In this document: one piece after another, positions 1 through 8,223 of the stretch
Layout of the letters: every line of letters begins with the position of its first letter
Numbering within the stretch: the first letter of the stretch is position 1
Assembly: GCA_005879655.1 (NCBI GenBank)
Contig: VBJK01000076.1
Span: 954-20,830 of the forward strand
From: Chloroflexota bacterium
GTDB lineage: Bacteria; Chloroflexota; Ktedonobacteria; Ktedonobacterales; Ktedonobacteraceae
DNA: 19,877 nt
Reading direction: 5' to 3'
Notes under the pieces: model-generated
What the model was told of the DNA's origin: nothing
What the model saw: only the letters and a program-made list of their open reading frames with translations
Database searches by the model: none
Program-made: the position numbers and the translations under genes

Positions 1-1291
1 TGCCCTGATTGTTCCCTTGTTGTCCCTGAACTTGTGCTCCTTGCTGACTTTGCCCTGGTTGGCTTTGTGGTTGATGCTGGCTTTGTGCTGGAGATTTTGT
101 CCCATCGGTGGTGGACGCGATGGCGTCTGCTGATTGTTGTAGGCTCTGCGCTATGTGATTGAGTGCATTGTCCTGGGCTTGAGCGGTACTATTTTGGTCG
201 ATAACCTTTTGTACACTCTCCATGGCATCAGAAATTTCGCTCTGGTTGCCCTCCGTCAGCGCTTTTGCCAGTTGGTGGAGTGCACTACTCAGAGCAGGAT
301 CTTGTGCGGCTTGGTTTGCTGCGGCTTCAATCTCTTGGGCCAGTTGGCGACGTTGCTCTGGTGTCAGCCTGCTGGCCTGATCAGCAAGATTTTGTAATGC
401 CTCATGCAGAGCTTTACTATCTCCCTTACTCAGGGCCTGTCCCACTGAGATCAGAGCGGAATTTGAGCTGTGCTGAAGGGCTGAAGCAGCTGCCGCGCTG
501 GCCTGGGCTTTTCTGGCTATTTGCGGATCGCGTAACTGCTTCAGTTTTGCTTGGGCTTGCGCGAGGGCCAGTTGGGCTTCAGCGCTATTGTGCGCTTGCT
601 GCAATTGTGTTTCAAGGGCTTTCAGTGTCTGATCGATCTGCTTCTTTTGAGCTAGTGATAGGTCAGACTGTTGTGCGAGGTCCTTGCGGAGTTTATCTAT
701 GGCTGTAATCTGTCCAGCTATCTTGGCCTGAAACGTCGCTTGCTGCTGTAGAACCGCTGTCATTGGATTGGGCAGGACAGCTAAGAGGGTGAGTGAGCCA
801 ATGGCCAGCAGGCAAATGAGCACAAAGGTACGATGAAAACGCAATGGGATTGTCGTGCTGGGAGTATGCTGCTGGAGCTGCTTGAGGGCATCACTGCGTT
901 GTAGCCGTACGAGTGTCGATGTCGCTGTTCGTAGTTCCCAGGCCGTACTCATCCGGTTGTGAAGTTTGAGCTGTGCATCAACGATACGTGTGGTGCTATC
1001 AAGCGACGGACGGTACCAGAGTGCGGTAAAAAATGCCAGTATGGCGCAGGCTACTGCGATACCGCTAGCCCAGTAGGGAGCAGTAGCCCAGGGCAGTAGC
1101 CGTGATAGAGCGAGGATGAGACAGGCGCATATGAGACCCGCAAGAACTCCTCTGGCCGTCCAGTGAAGCGCCTGTTGTGTAATCAGTCTGCCCTGCCAGG
1201 GTTGCAATGCTTGTGTTAGCTCTTCTACAGAGGGTGCACGCTGGCTTATTGCATCGAGACGAGATGATGGTGACGGCATCGTAGTTACCAT
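1..1291 (-). CDS. Three-helix membrane protein with long coiled-coil, partial (runs off left edge)
   Basis: This reading frame stays open from an ATG at 1289-1291 to the window edge, giving 430 complete codons with no stop. An AGGAAAGG ribosome binding site lies about 9 nt upstream. The N-terminal part has predicted membrane helices near residues 49-66, 73-93 and 155-173. Between helices 2 and 3 is a short soluble stretch with the phrase RIVDAQLKLHNRMSTAWELR. After helix 3 comes a long Ala/Gln/Leu-rich helical region (about 180-400), probably coiled coil, then a Gln/Gly/Ser low-complexity tail. This layout resembles DUF4175-type membrane proteins, but I recognise no exact family. It begins 26 bp after the stop of the ABC ATPase gene on the same strand, so it is probably the third gene of that unit. 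The function is unknown; it could be a scaffold or permease-like partner of the ATPase. The C-terminus is missing. Confidence 0.8.
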   Translation of the reverse strand, partial: MVTTMPSPSSRLDAISQRAPSVEELTQALQPWQGRLITQQALHWTARGVLAGLICACLILALSRLLPWATAPYWASGIAVACAILAFFTALWYRPSLDSTTRIVDAQLKLHNRMSTAWELRTATSTLVRLQRSDALKQLQQHTPSTTIPLRFHRTFVLICLLAIGSLTLLAVLPNPMTAVLQQQATFQAKIAGQITAIDKLRKDLAQQSDLSLAQKKQIDQTLKALETQLQQAHNSAEAQLALAQAQAKLKQLRDPQIARKAQASAAAASALQHSSNSALISVGQALSKGDSKALHEALQNLADQASRLTPEQRRQLAQEIEAAANQAAQDPALSSALHQLAKALTEGNQSEISDAMESVQKVIDQNSTAQAQDNALNHIAQSLQQSADAIASTTDGTKSPAQSQHQPQSQPGQSQQGAQVQGQQGNNQG

Positions 1292-1317
1292 AGTCACACG
1301 CCTTTCCTGTATGTAAC

Positions 1318-2274
1318 TCATCCTGTGACACTCATGAATACTTCTTCGAGACGGCCACCCCCGCTACGTGGTGCAAATGAGACGACCGGGATACCTTTGC
1401 TGATCATTGCTGCTAGAATACGATGCAACGCCTGATCATCGCCAGAGAACTCCGCATGTATAATATTACCTTCGCCGTTCGTGACATTGCTAATATCGCT
1501 GGTGGCCTGCAAGAGATCCATGGCATCCTGCACGTGTGCGTGTTCCAGGATATGGATATCCAGCTGGCGACCATGGCCCAGGTGATGGGTGACACTATCA
1601 ACGTTACCGGAAGCTATGAGCCGTCCACCGTGAATAATGGCAATATCTGTACACATTTCTGCCAGTTCAAGTAAAATATGCGAGCTGATCAGGATAGTTT
1701 TGCCCATACTCTGCAACGTGCGTAAAAGTTCCCGCAGTTCTACGCGTGCCCTGGGGTCCAACCCGGATGCAGGCTCGTCCAGCAAAAGCGCTTCAGGATC
1801 GTGAACGAGTGCGCGGGCAAGGCACAGGCGTTGTTTCATCCCGCGTGAGAGTTTCTCCACAAGTTCGTTGCGCTTCGCCGTCAGGTCGATTAGTTCAAGG
1901 AGGTCTGCGACGATGCGCTTGCTCTTCTGGCGGGGAACACCGTGAATGCCAGCGTAAAATTCCAGGTATTCAGTCGCTGTAAGATCGGGATAGACACCAA
2001 AGGAGTCTGGCATATAACCAACCTTGCGCTGAATGATTGATCGTGCTCGGCTCACCTCTTCATCCTTAAACCAGACCTGGCCAGAGGTCGGTGAGATGAG
2101 AGCCGCCAGAATGCGTAGGAGCGTTGTTTTGCCAGCTCCGTTTGGTCCGATAAGCCCATAGATAGTGCTCTGAGGGATCTCCAGGCTAAAATCGCTCAGC
2201 GCATTGACGGTCCGATAACTTTTAGAAATGTTTTGTATTTTGATCATAGTTTCTGGTGCTTCTACAGCTTGCAT
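1318..2274 (-). CDS. ABC transporter ATP-binding protein
   Basis: This 318-residue protein is the nucleotide-binding subunit of an ABC system; it would hydrolyse ATP on the cytoplasmic face of the membrane. All the usual motifs are visible in order: Walker A GPNGAGKTT, a Q-loop region around VGYMPDSFGVYP, the signature LSRGMKQRL, Walker B ALLLDEP with the D-loop SGLDP, and the switch histidine in ISSH. The C-terminal 90 or so residues form the extra domain common in ABC-2 type (CcmA/DrrA-like) ATPases. The start at 2274 is supported by a GGAGAGAGG site just upstream. An internal ATG at 2247 lacks a good site, although homologues often begin near that point (MIKIQNISKSY). It sits 23 bp after the 908-residue gene and 26 bp before the coiled-coil gene, so the three are probably co-transcribed. 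The transported substrate cannot be told. Confidence 0.93.
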   Translation of the reverse strand: MQAVEAPETMIKIQNISKSYRTVNALSDFSLEIPQSTIYGLIGPNGAGKTTLLRILAALISPTSGQVWFKDEEVSRARSIIQRKVGYMPDSFGVYPDLTATEYLEFYAGIHGVPRQKSKRIVADLLELIDLTAKRNELVEKLSRGMKQRLCLARALVHDPEALLLDEPASGLDPRARVELRELLRTLQSMGKTILISSHILLELAEMCTDIAIIHGGRLIASGNVDSVTHHLGHGRQLDIHILEHAHVQDAMDLLQATSDISNVTNGEGNIIHAEFSGDDQALHRILAAMISKGIPVVSFAPRSGGGRLEEVFMSVTG

Positions 2275-2297
2275 AAGATCCTCTCTCCATTCCTCTG

Positions 2298-5024
2298 CTA
2301 GCGTGCAGTCGAACCCGTTAACTGTAAGGACGGTCTGCCAAAGAGAGTAGTTCCCTGTGAATTGTTTGGATTGGTAAGTTGTAGCAAGACGTGCTCATCA
2401 GAGCCAATGTATTGCATAGGAGTATTCGTTGAGAACTTAAACGCATTGAAGCTGTAAGGGTCCCAGGTATTTGTCTGCCGGTTATAGAGATACGCATGCA
2501 GGTGATTCGCGTCGTTCGTACTAGCTGCTGGCATGCTGACTTGTGGCAGGCTGGTAGGAGCGCTAATCATCATCTGTTGAGCATGAAGGTCTGTAATGTT
2601 AGGCAAGGTGAAATCAAAGGTCATCGTGCCGGCTGAGAGTGTATAGATGCCATTGAAGGGCGTTTGTATATTATTTCCCTGGCCTTGTACGTCGATCAGC
2701 TGACTCTGCACCAGGCTAGGGGACAGATTCAACGGGTTGGTAAGATGAGTGTCTAGAGGGGCTTGCACAAGCGTTTCCTCTATCTTGGATGTAGTGGTCC
2801 CATTGATCGTAATATTTCCCGAAGCGTCGGCCATATGGTCAGCCCAGCCAATAAGTGTCGCCGTTGCATTGGGGAGTAGCAAAGGGTCACCACCATTGAG
2901 AATCTGGTTATAGGCTGCAAGATTGTAGCCATTACTGTTGATGGCCTTGGCGATGACAGCGTTTTTGAAACAAGGGGGGCCATCAGCACAATCGTTGTAA
3001 GAGAATCCCCCACTGACCGCCACAAGAAGCGCCATATGGCGCTGCGTTTCGTTTTGGGCTTGGCTGTTATTGGAGTTTGGATTATAAGGGATTGGTAGGC
3101 CCTTGCTATTAGCGATCTGGTCGGCAAGAGACAGGCTTGACGCATCATTAGGGGTATCTTTTAGCAGCAGGTGCACTTCTTTGGTCTGTTGCGGAGCCAG
3201 CGTACCAAGCGACGTAACGTGTCCACTGATGAGTACGTAGGCATCACGGAGCGTGTAAGGAAGTTGGTTGGTGACGGTACCAGTCAAGAGGTCACGGTGC
3301 AATTGTAAGTGTGAGACGATCCCACCAGAGAACTGCTGACCCGTTTTGGAGATGAGGGTACGCATTGTCCAGATATTGACACTTTGCAGATTAGTATCGA
3401 CTCCATTGCTTGTAGTTGTAATCAGCGGTGGTTGGTGCGAGGACTGCTCTGGCACATGTAACGAATTACTGGTAGGTTGTACCAGACTGAAACCAGGGAT
3501 ATGAACGTGAAAATCGCCCTGGTTGGGGACAAATAAGCCAACATACGTTGTCGTGTGTGCTCTACTGCCCGCCGAGCCAGAAGCATTGAGCTGGATGACC
3601 GAGATGCTACTACTGACAACAGAGGTTCCTTTCTGCTGTAGCGCTAGACCGTAGCTGAGTAAGGAAAAGACAGCAATAGTACTCAAGATGATACGCCAGC
3701 TCCAGTCACGGCTTTTCACGCGTTTGGTGATGAATAAACGGATAGGACCGAGTACCAGCAGATAGCCCGCCAGTAGGAGAAGAATCAGCCATGTAGCCGG
3801 AAAAGCATTGGGAAAGAGAGATTGCAAGACGCTATGCACATCCGCTCCGCTATTGGTCATATTTGATCGCGTCCATGTCGTGCCCGGTGAGGAGCTAGCG
3901 GCCAGGATCTGATCACCTAATGTGCGTAGCAAGAGCGTTTTCCATATGGTCGTCGCGCCAGACCAGCTAACAAGAGGATCGAGTGTCGGATCATAGGCTA
4001 GATAGTAGATCTGACCTTGTCCTTGCAGTGAGCGGACAATGAGCGGAACGTTATCCGATGAAAGCAGAGTATTACTATTTGCAGCTGCGGTGGCTGTGCT
4101 GACAGGGAGAGAGGTCGGAAGTGTATCATCAAACGTTGTTTTGTCATTGTCCCCATACAAAGGGTCATGAAATGGTAAGAGATGTGTCCCGGCAGGGATA
4201 TTGTCGATCCCGCTAACACTGGCTGGTAGGAGGTTAGCTGGTAGGGGACTGAGTGTTGAGTGCCATTCGGGTCCACCAATCTCAATGAGATTGCCACCTT
4301 GATTCACCCAATCCTCTAGAGCATTCATTTGTGCTTTGCTGAGCGAACTAGTCGTAAAGTGATCGAGAATGATCAGTTCAAAGTTGTTCAGTGCCTCAGC
4401 AATAGTCGGCATCGTTGTAGCGTTGAGCGGCTGAGTGAGAATAGATGCAGTCTGATCGGGCAATAGAAGTGTACTAAGTGGGCTAAAGCCGGTAGTGGGC
4501 TGATCGGAAAGAATGCCAATAAAAATATCGCCAGGGCCTACTGTACGCGCCATACTCGCCTGAGTTTGGACGACATGCCCATTGCTATCGAGCAAGTTTA
4601 CAGTAATGGTTTGTACAGTTCCCTGCGAACCAAAATTGAAAGGGACATACATCGTCACTTGTTTTTGTGCGCCACTTGGTAAATTGATTGCTTGTTGGTA
4701 AATAGAGGATAAAGTAGAAGACCCCGTACTACTATAGAGATTGGGTACATTAACAGAGAGAACGCCGGTAAAATCCGTACTATCATTAGTCAGGGAGACA
4801 TTTATAGGCATCCAGTTGCCATCGCGAAAACGCGCATCGAAACCAACATTCACGCGCAAGGTTGGTCCATGAGCGGTGGCTGAAATGGCATTTTGCCTAT
4901 TGTGCGCTAACGCGCCGTGAGTGCTCAAGAGAAATAGTGCAAGTAGAAAGATAAGCGCCATAGAAGAACAAACGAGCATGCGTAACGTCATGCTCGTGTG
5001 AGGCTGATCAATTCTGTCCAACAT
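2298..5024 (-). CDS. Large exported/membrane protein with Ig-like N-terminus and GATase-like segment
   Basis: This 908-residue protein has an N-terminal signal or anchor helix (about residues 14-41), then an extracytoplasmic beta-rich region. A segment near residues 211-261 (LIILDHFTTSSLS, DWVNQGGNLIEIGG) looks like the class I glutamine-amidotransferase-like fold found in many large membrane proteins; no catalytic cysteine triad is evident. Two membrane helices follow at about 409-431 and 441-462, carrying the phrase AGYLLVLGPIRLFITKR, typical of a membrane module often seen beside ABC ATPases and MoxR/DUF58 genes. The remaining 440 residues are again predicted to lie outside. It is the first gene of the unit with the ABC ATPase and coiled-coil protein. 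Its start has an AGAGAGG site about 9 nt upstream; a downstream in-frame ATG (residue 12) is an alternative. The biochemical role is unknown; a substrate-handling or sensing partner of the ATPase is an inference. Confidence 0.85.
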   Translation of the reverse strand: MLDRIDQPHTSMTLRMLVCSSMALIFLLALFLLSTHGALAHNRQNAISATAHGPTLRVNVGFDARFRDGNWMPINVSLTNDSTDFTGVLSVNVPNLYSSTGSSTLSSIYQQAINLPSGAQKQVTMYVPFNFGSQGTVQTITVNLLDSNGHVVQTQASMARTVGPGDIFIGILSDQPTTGFSPLSTLLLPDQTASILTQPLNATTMPTIAEALNNFELIILDHFTTSSLSKAQMNALEDWVNQGGNLIEIGGPEWHSTLSPLPANLLPASVSGIDNIPAGTHLLPFHDPLYGDNDKTTFDDTLPTSLPVSTATAAANSNTLLSSDNVPLIVRSLQGQGQIYYLAYDPTLDPLVSWSGATTIWKTLLLRTLGDQILAASSSPGTTWTRSNMTNSGADVHSVLQSLFPNAFPATWLILLLLAGYLLVLGPIRLFITKRVKSRDWSWRIILSTIAVFSLLSYGLALQQKGTSVVSSSISVIQLNASGSAGSRAHTTTYVGLFVPNQGDFHVHIPGFSLVQPTSNSLHVPEQSSHQPPLITTTSNGVDTNLQSVNIWTMRTLISKTGQQFSGGIVSHLQLHRDLLTGTVTNQLPYTLRDAYVLISGHVTSLGTLAPQQTKEVHLLLKDTPNDASSLSLADQIANSKGLPIPYNPNSNNSQAQNETQRHMALLVAVSGGFSYNDCADGPPCFKNAVIAKAINSNGYNLAAYNQILNGGDPLLLPNATATLIGWADHMADASGNITINGTTTSKIEETLVQAPLDTHLTNPLNLSPSLVQSQLIDVQGQGNNIQTPFNGIYTLSAGTMTFDFTLPNITDLHAQQMMISAPTSLPQVSMPAASTNDANHLHAYLYNRQTNTWDPYSFNAFKFSTNTPMQYIGSDEHVLLQLTNPNNSQGTTLFGRPSLQLTGSTAR

Positions 5025-5163
5025 ATGCCAGAGCCTCTCTAGAATGAGACGAGTCGTATCTTAGTGAGTAGGAACCATGTCCCTGCAATGAGAGAATGTG
5101 TTAGCGCGACAATGCTATTACGTTTGTGCAGTGGACAAAGTTCCAGTTGCACGTGGAAGTAGT

Positions 5164-5859
5164 TCACGGGAGGGTTTGTACACCTTTTACTCCACCAATC
5201 AATGCTGACTGTGCCATCTGGAGAAAGAGACCGGTCTCTACAACGCCAACGATGCGCTGAATGCGCTCATCAAGATCGACCGGGTTGCTAATGCCATCTG
5301 GGAAAGTCAGATCGAAAATAATATTGCTATTCTCCGTCATAAAAACCTCGCCGTCCTTCTGGCGAAGTTGGACAGATGCTGCCAGGACTTCCAACTGTTT
5401 ACGAACGGGTGTCGCTGCAAACGGGCAGACCTCGACAGGCAAGGGATAGCGGTGTCCGAGCTGGTCTACTAACTTGCTATCGTCGCCAATGACAACGAAG
5501 CGACGAGCTGCTGAGGCCATAATCTTTTCTCGTAGCAGAGCACCGCCAGCCCCCTTAATCAGGCGCAATTGTGGATCTATTTCGTCCGCTCCATCGATAT
5601 AAAGATCGAGTTCGGGATGAGTATCGAGATTGGTAATGGGAATACCGAGACTTGCAGCCAGCTCCTGGGACGCTTGCGAGGAAGCAGCTGCGCCGACAAT
5701 ACGCAAGCCACGCTGAATGCGCCGTGCCAGAGCGCGTATGAATTGGCTGGCCGTAGAACCCGTGCCCAGGCCAATCACCATCCCATCTTCAACGAGTTGA
5801 GCCGAGGCTTCGCCGACCAGGGCTTTCCAGGCGTCCTGCTGACTATTATCCTGTGACAT
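5164..5859 (-). CDS. rpiA: Ribose-5-phosphate isomerase A
   Basis: RpiA interconverts ribose 5-phosphate and ribulose 5-phosphate in the non-oxidative pentose phosphate pathway, in the cytoplasm. The 231-residue length is normal for the family. Diagnostic motifs are present: GLGTGSTA (30-37) in the phosphate-binding loop, DGADEID (89-95) with the two conserved aspartates, and KGAGGALLREK (102-112), which holds the catalytic lysine and glutamate. Nothing appears missing. The start is fixed by an AAGGAG site about 10 nt upstream. A good promoter lies just upstream (see separate entry). The gene ends 139 bp before the 908-residue gene on the same strand, so read-through into the ABC unit is possible but not shown. 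Confidence 0.97.
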   Translation of the reverse strand: MSQDNSQQDAWKALVGEASAQLVEDGMVIGLGTGSTASQFIRALARRIQRGLRIVGAAASSQASQELAASLGIPITNLDTHPELDLYIDGADEIDPQLRLIKGAGGALLREKIMASAARRFVVIGDDSKLVDQLGHRYPLPVEVCPFAATPVRKQLEVLAASVQLRQKDGEVFMTENSNIIFDLTFPDGISNPVDLDERIQRIVGVVETGLFLQMAQSALIGGVKGVQTLP

Positions 5860-5893
5860 GCTAATTTGCTCCTTGTACAGTTATTCCTTTTTC

Positions 5894-5923
5894 AGTATAA
5901 CATGTTTTATAGCAAAGCGACAA
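5894..5923 (-). promoter_or_regulatory. Sigma-70-type promoter of rpiA
   Basis: Read on the minus strand, TTGTCG (5918-5923) and TATACT (5894-5899) are separated by 18 nt, close to the TTGACA/TATAAT consensus. The expected transcription start near 5887 leaves a leader of about 27 nt before the rpiA ATG. The remaining divergent gap up to 6148 has no equally good plus-strand promoter; TTGATT and TAATAC near 5967-5995 are a weak candidate. Confidence 0.55.
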
Positions 5924-6148
5924 ATGTCAGTAGCGGGTGGTTGCTTGGCTACGAGCGTTAACCATTTTGATTACAATCTTGCCATCTGTAATACATCGTG
6001 ATACACTCTTTGAGTAATTGCAGGACTAACTTGTTTTGAGGAAGACACCTATCGACCGGTTGCATGATGATTCCTTGCATGTAAGGATATGAGGGTCTGA
6101 GTGTTGCCGGATGTGGGCTGACCAGATCTGTTTCAGGTGGTAGTAACA

Positions 6149-7939
6149 ATGTCTGATGTATCGCGCATTTTTGTGGTTGAGGGTGATGAAGGACTCAACC
6201 GAAGCTTAGTCAACTCTCTTCGTAAGGATGGTTACGTGGTGCAAGGGGTGATGAGTGGAGCGGATGCTGTACGAGTCCTATGGTCTGAGGAGTATGATGT
6301 GGTGATATGCGATTTGAAAACGCCTGGGGCTGACGGCTTTGAGTTGCTCCAGTGGCTACGCGCTTATCGCCCCAATACGCGCATGATCATGGTGTCCAGT
6401 CCAGGCTCTGACACTCTTAGAATGCAGGCGTTAGAGAATGGTGCCGCAAGCTATTTAGAGAAACCATTAGATTTGCGTGTTCTCAAAGAAGAGTTGCGCC
6501 GAAACTTGCAGCAGGGTGGCTTTTCTGCCAACCTGGATTCATTTGATCTTTTGGATGTTATTCAAATTATTACGATGAGTCGTAAGAATATAGCGCTTCT
6601 GGTGAATACAGGGTTAGAGGAGCGTGGTGTCTTGCGTTTCCAGAACGGTGATCTGGTGTGGGCTGAATATGGCGCGCTACGAGGGGAGGAAGCCTTTTTT
6701 GCGTTAGCGGCTCATAAAAATGGGACAATCATCCACCAACAGTGGCATGGTCAGATTGTTTCTAATGTAACACTACCACTTTCTCGCTTGATTTTTCAGG
6801 CGCTACAATATCGTGCCAAGTATGCGAATGTGCAGGAGGAGACGAGTAAGCAGCAACCACTCACTGAGTTAGACTTGCAAGAGCTTGATGATACGCCATT
6901 TGGTTTTGTTGCTGATATGTCTCAGTTGGGGGCACAAGTAGCGGCGGCTGGCAATGCTGTTTTTGAAGTACAACAGGAGTTGGCAACCTTTGAGCAACAG
7001 CCAGAACGAGAGTGGTGGGAACAGACGGGAAGCTTGCCTCGTCTAGATAAAACTCCTTTTTCTCCAAAAGGAACAGGTAAGATAGGGACTACCCGTCCTT
7101 TGGGCGAAGACGCTGCATTTACGTTTGACGGTCGCTTGCAACCACATAGCGAAGGGACTGATACCAGTATACCAGCGCCTATGCCCGCTGACTTGCCATC
7201 CTGGCTGACGGATATACCTACCTCTTCTGCATTGCCGACCGTATCACGTAACACGTTATCTGAATGGCAACAACCGGCTCAGCCAAGCCCGATGTCTGCA
7301 ATAATTCGTGAACCAACGCAGTTGCCTTCTACCATAAAGACGGACGATTTGCAGCCGCCAGTGGTGCGTGGGCCTTCGCAGGCGCTTCCTTCTCTAATGC
7401 GGCCTGCTGATGTAGCCATTCCTGCGCCGGTAGTCAGGGCGAGTGAAGTCTCTTTCCCAGCGTCTGCTGGCAGAGTGAGTGGTCCTTTGCCCGTTGAGGG
7501 AGGGCTGTATGAGAAAAGTTTTGCTACTAGTCCAGTAAGTGCGAAGAGCCGTGCTGTTAAACGTGGTTACAATTATGCCTCGCTTGTCGCGGCCTTGCAG
7601 ACATTGGGGTATTCTGTCACGGGATTTGTGGCAGCTGCCGTAGTCAATATAGAAGGCCAGCCTATCGCTCAGGTAGCAGTAGAAGAACTTGACATATCAA
7701 GGATTTGCCAGGATCTGAGTATGACCTTAAAGAATGTCATACAAGTGCTTGGCCAGGGCATGTGGGGCCATTATGAAGAAACGGCTATTACCACTTCCAA
7801 TCGTTCTATTTTAATGCGCATGATTGGTGAAGACAAGACTACCTTCCTTCTCTTGATTACCACAAGAGAGGCCAGGACGGAGGATAGTCTGACTGTGCTT
7901 GCAAATGTGGAAGGTGCGATCGCCTTCGCTTTGCAGTAA
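6149..7939 (+). CDS. Response regulator-like protein: REC, PATAN (DUF4388) and roadblock/LC7 domains
   Basis: This 596-residue cytoplasmic protein has three modules. Residues 1-120 are a receiver domain with phospho-acceptor D55 (VVICDL), S83 and K105 (EKP). Its first acidic pair is altered: VVEGDE stands where VVDDE is usual, so one metal-binding aspartate appears to be glycine. Residues about 125-225 match the PATAN/DUF4388 type (NLDSFDLLDVIQIITMSRK; GVLRFQNGDLVWAEYG). A Pro/Ser/Thr/Gln-rich linker spans roughly 240-470. The last 120 residues resemble a roadblock/LC7 domain (VVNIEGQPIAQV), the fold of MglB-type regulators of small GTPases. The ATG at 6149 is preferred over a GTG at 6137 because AGGTGG sits 8 nt before it. 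There is no kinase or GTPase gene nearby. Likely role: signalling output that touches a Ras-like GTPase of polarity or motility type, by inference from domains only. Confidence 0.88.
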   Translation: MSDVSRIFVVEGDEGLNRSLVNSLRKDGYVVQGVMSGADAVRVLWSEEYDVVICDLKTPGADGFELLQWLRAYRPNTRMIMVSSPGSDTLRMQALENGAASYLEKPLDLRVLKEELRRNLQQGGFSANLDSFDLLDVIQIITMSRKNIALLVNTGLEERGVLRFQNGDLVWAEYGALRGEEAFFALAAHKNGTIIHQQWHGQIVSNVTLPLSRLIFQALQYRAKYANVQEETSKQQPLTELDLQELDDTPFGFVADMSQLGAQVAAAGNAVFEVQQELATFEQQPEREWWEQTGSLPRLDKTPFSPKGTGKIGTTRPLGEDAAFTFDGRLQPHSEGTDTSIPAPMPADLPSWLTDIPTSSALPTVSRNTLSEWQQPAQPSPMSAIIREPTQLPSTIKTDDLQPPVVRGPSQALPSLMRPADVAIPAPVVRASEVSFPASAGRVSGPLPVEGGLYEKSFATSPVSAKSRAVKRGYNYASLVAALQTLGYSVTGFVAAAVVNIEGQPIAQVAVEELDISRICQDLSMTLKNVIQVLGQGMWGHYEETAITTSNRSILMRMIGEDKTTFLLLITTREARTEDSLTVLANVEGAIAFALQ

Positions 7940-7961
7940 TTATCTAGTTCGAGCAGAATCT

Positions 7962-8090
7962 ATGAGTGGTCAAAAAGATAAAGCGGCTCTTACCGAAGAA
8001 GAAAAGAAGAATAAGCGCTTCTCGTTTATTGTAGGCATCTTTATTGCCATGGCGATTATTATCTTCTTCGTCATCTTTTTTAATTATTAG
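7962..8090 (+). CDS. 42-residue single-pass membrane protein
   Basis: The peptide begins MSGQKDKAALTEEEKKNKR, a charged head, and ends in a hydrophobic stretch of about 20 residues (about 21-40), then NY. This is a tail-anchored layout with the basic residues next to the membrane, predicting a cytoplasmic N-terminus. It follows the REC-PATAN-roadblock gene by 22 bp on the same strand and is probably co-transcribed with it. The ribosome binding site is weak (GAGCAG about 6 nt upstream), so translation may depend on coupling. A longer in-frame version from 7899 overlaps the upstream gene and is less likely. The function is unknown. Confidence 0.6.
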   Translation: MSGQKDKAALTEEEKKNKRFSFIVGIFIAMAIIIFFVIFFNY

Positions 8091-8129
8091 GTAGCTGCTA
8101 AGCGAAAAGAACAAATGGTTGGCGCGCAG

Positions 8130-8218
8130 GGCAACCACAAGAGATTGCCCCTACAATGGTACGAACCGGCCTCCAAAGGGCAACCGTACCATTGTAGGGG
8201 CAATCTCTTGTGGTTGCC
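8130..8218. repeat. Perfect 34-bp inverted repeat (REP-like, family 1)
   Basis: Positions 8130-8163 and 8185-8218 are exact reverse complements, separated by a 21-nt loop. Each arm also contains a smaller hairpin (GGCAA...TTGCC), and each unit, read from the loop side outward, has GTAG followed by that hairpin (8194-8218 on plus, 8130-8154 on minus). This is the GTAG-plus-hairpin form of REP elements arranged as an inverted pair. It lies between convergent genes, ending 5 bp beyond the flotillin stop codon. It may also stop transcription from both sides, though no T-tract follows either arm. No other copy of this sequence was found in the window. Confidence 0.85.
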
Positions 8219-8223
8219 TTGCG

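Noticed and set aside
155..708. Plus-strand open frames
   Set aside because: They are shadows of the minus-strand coiled-coil gene, which has the binding site, codon sense and operon context.
8130..8218. Insertion sequence or MITE ends
   Set aside because: There is no transposase frame, no target duplication and only 21 nt between the arms; a REP-like inverted pair fits better.
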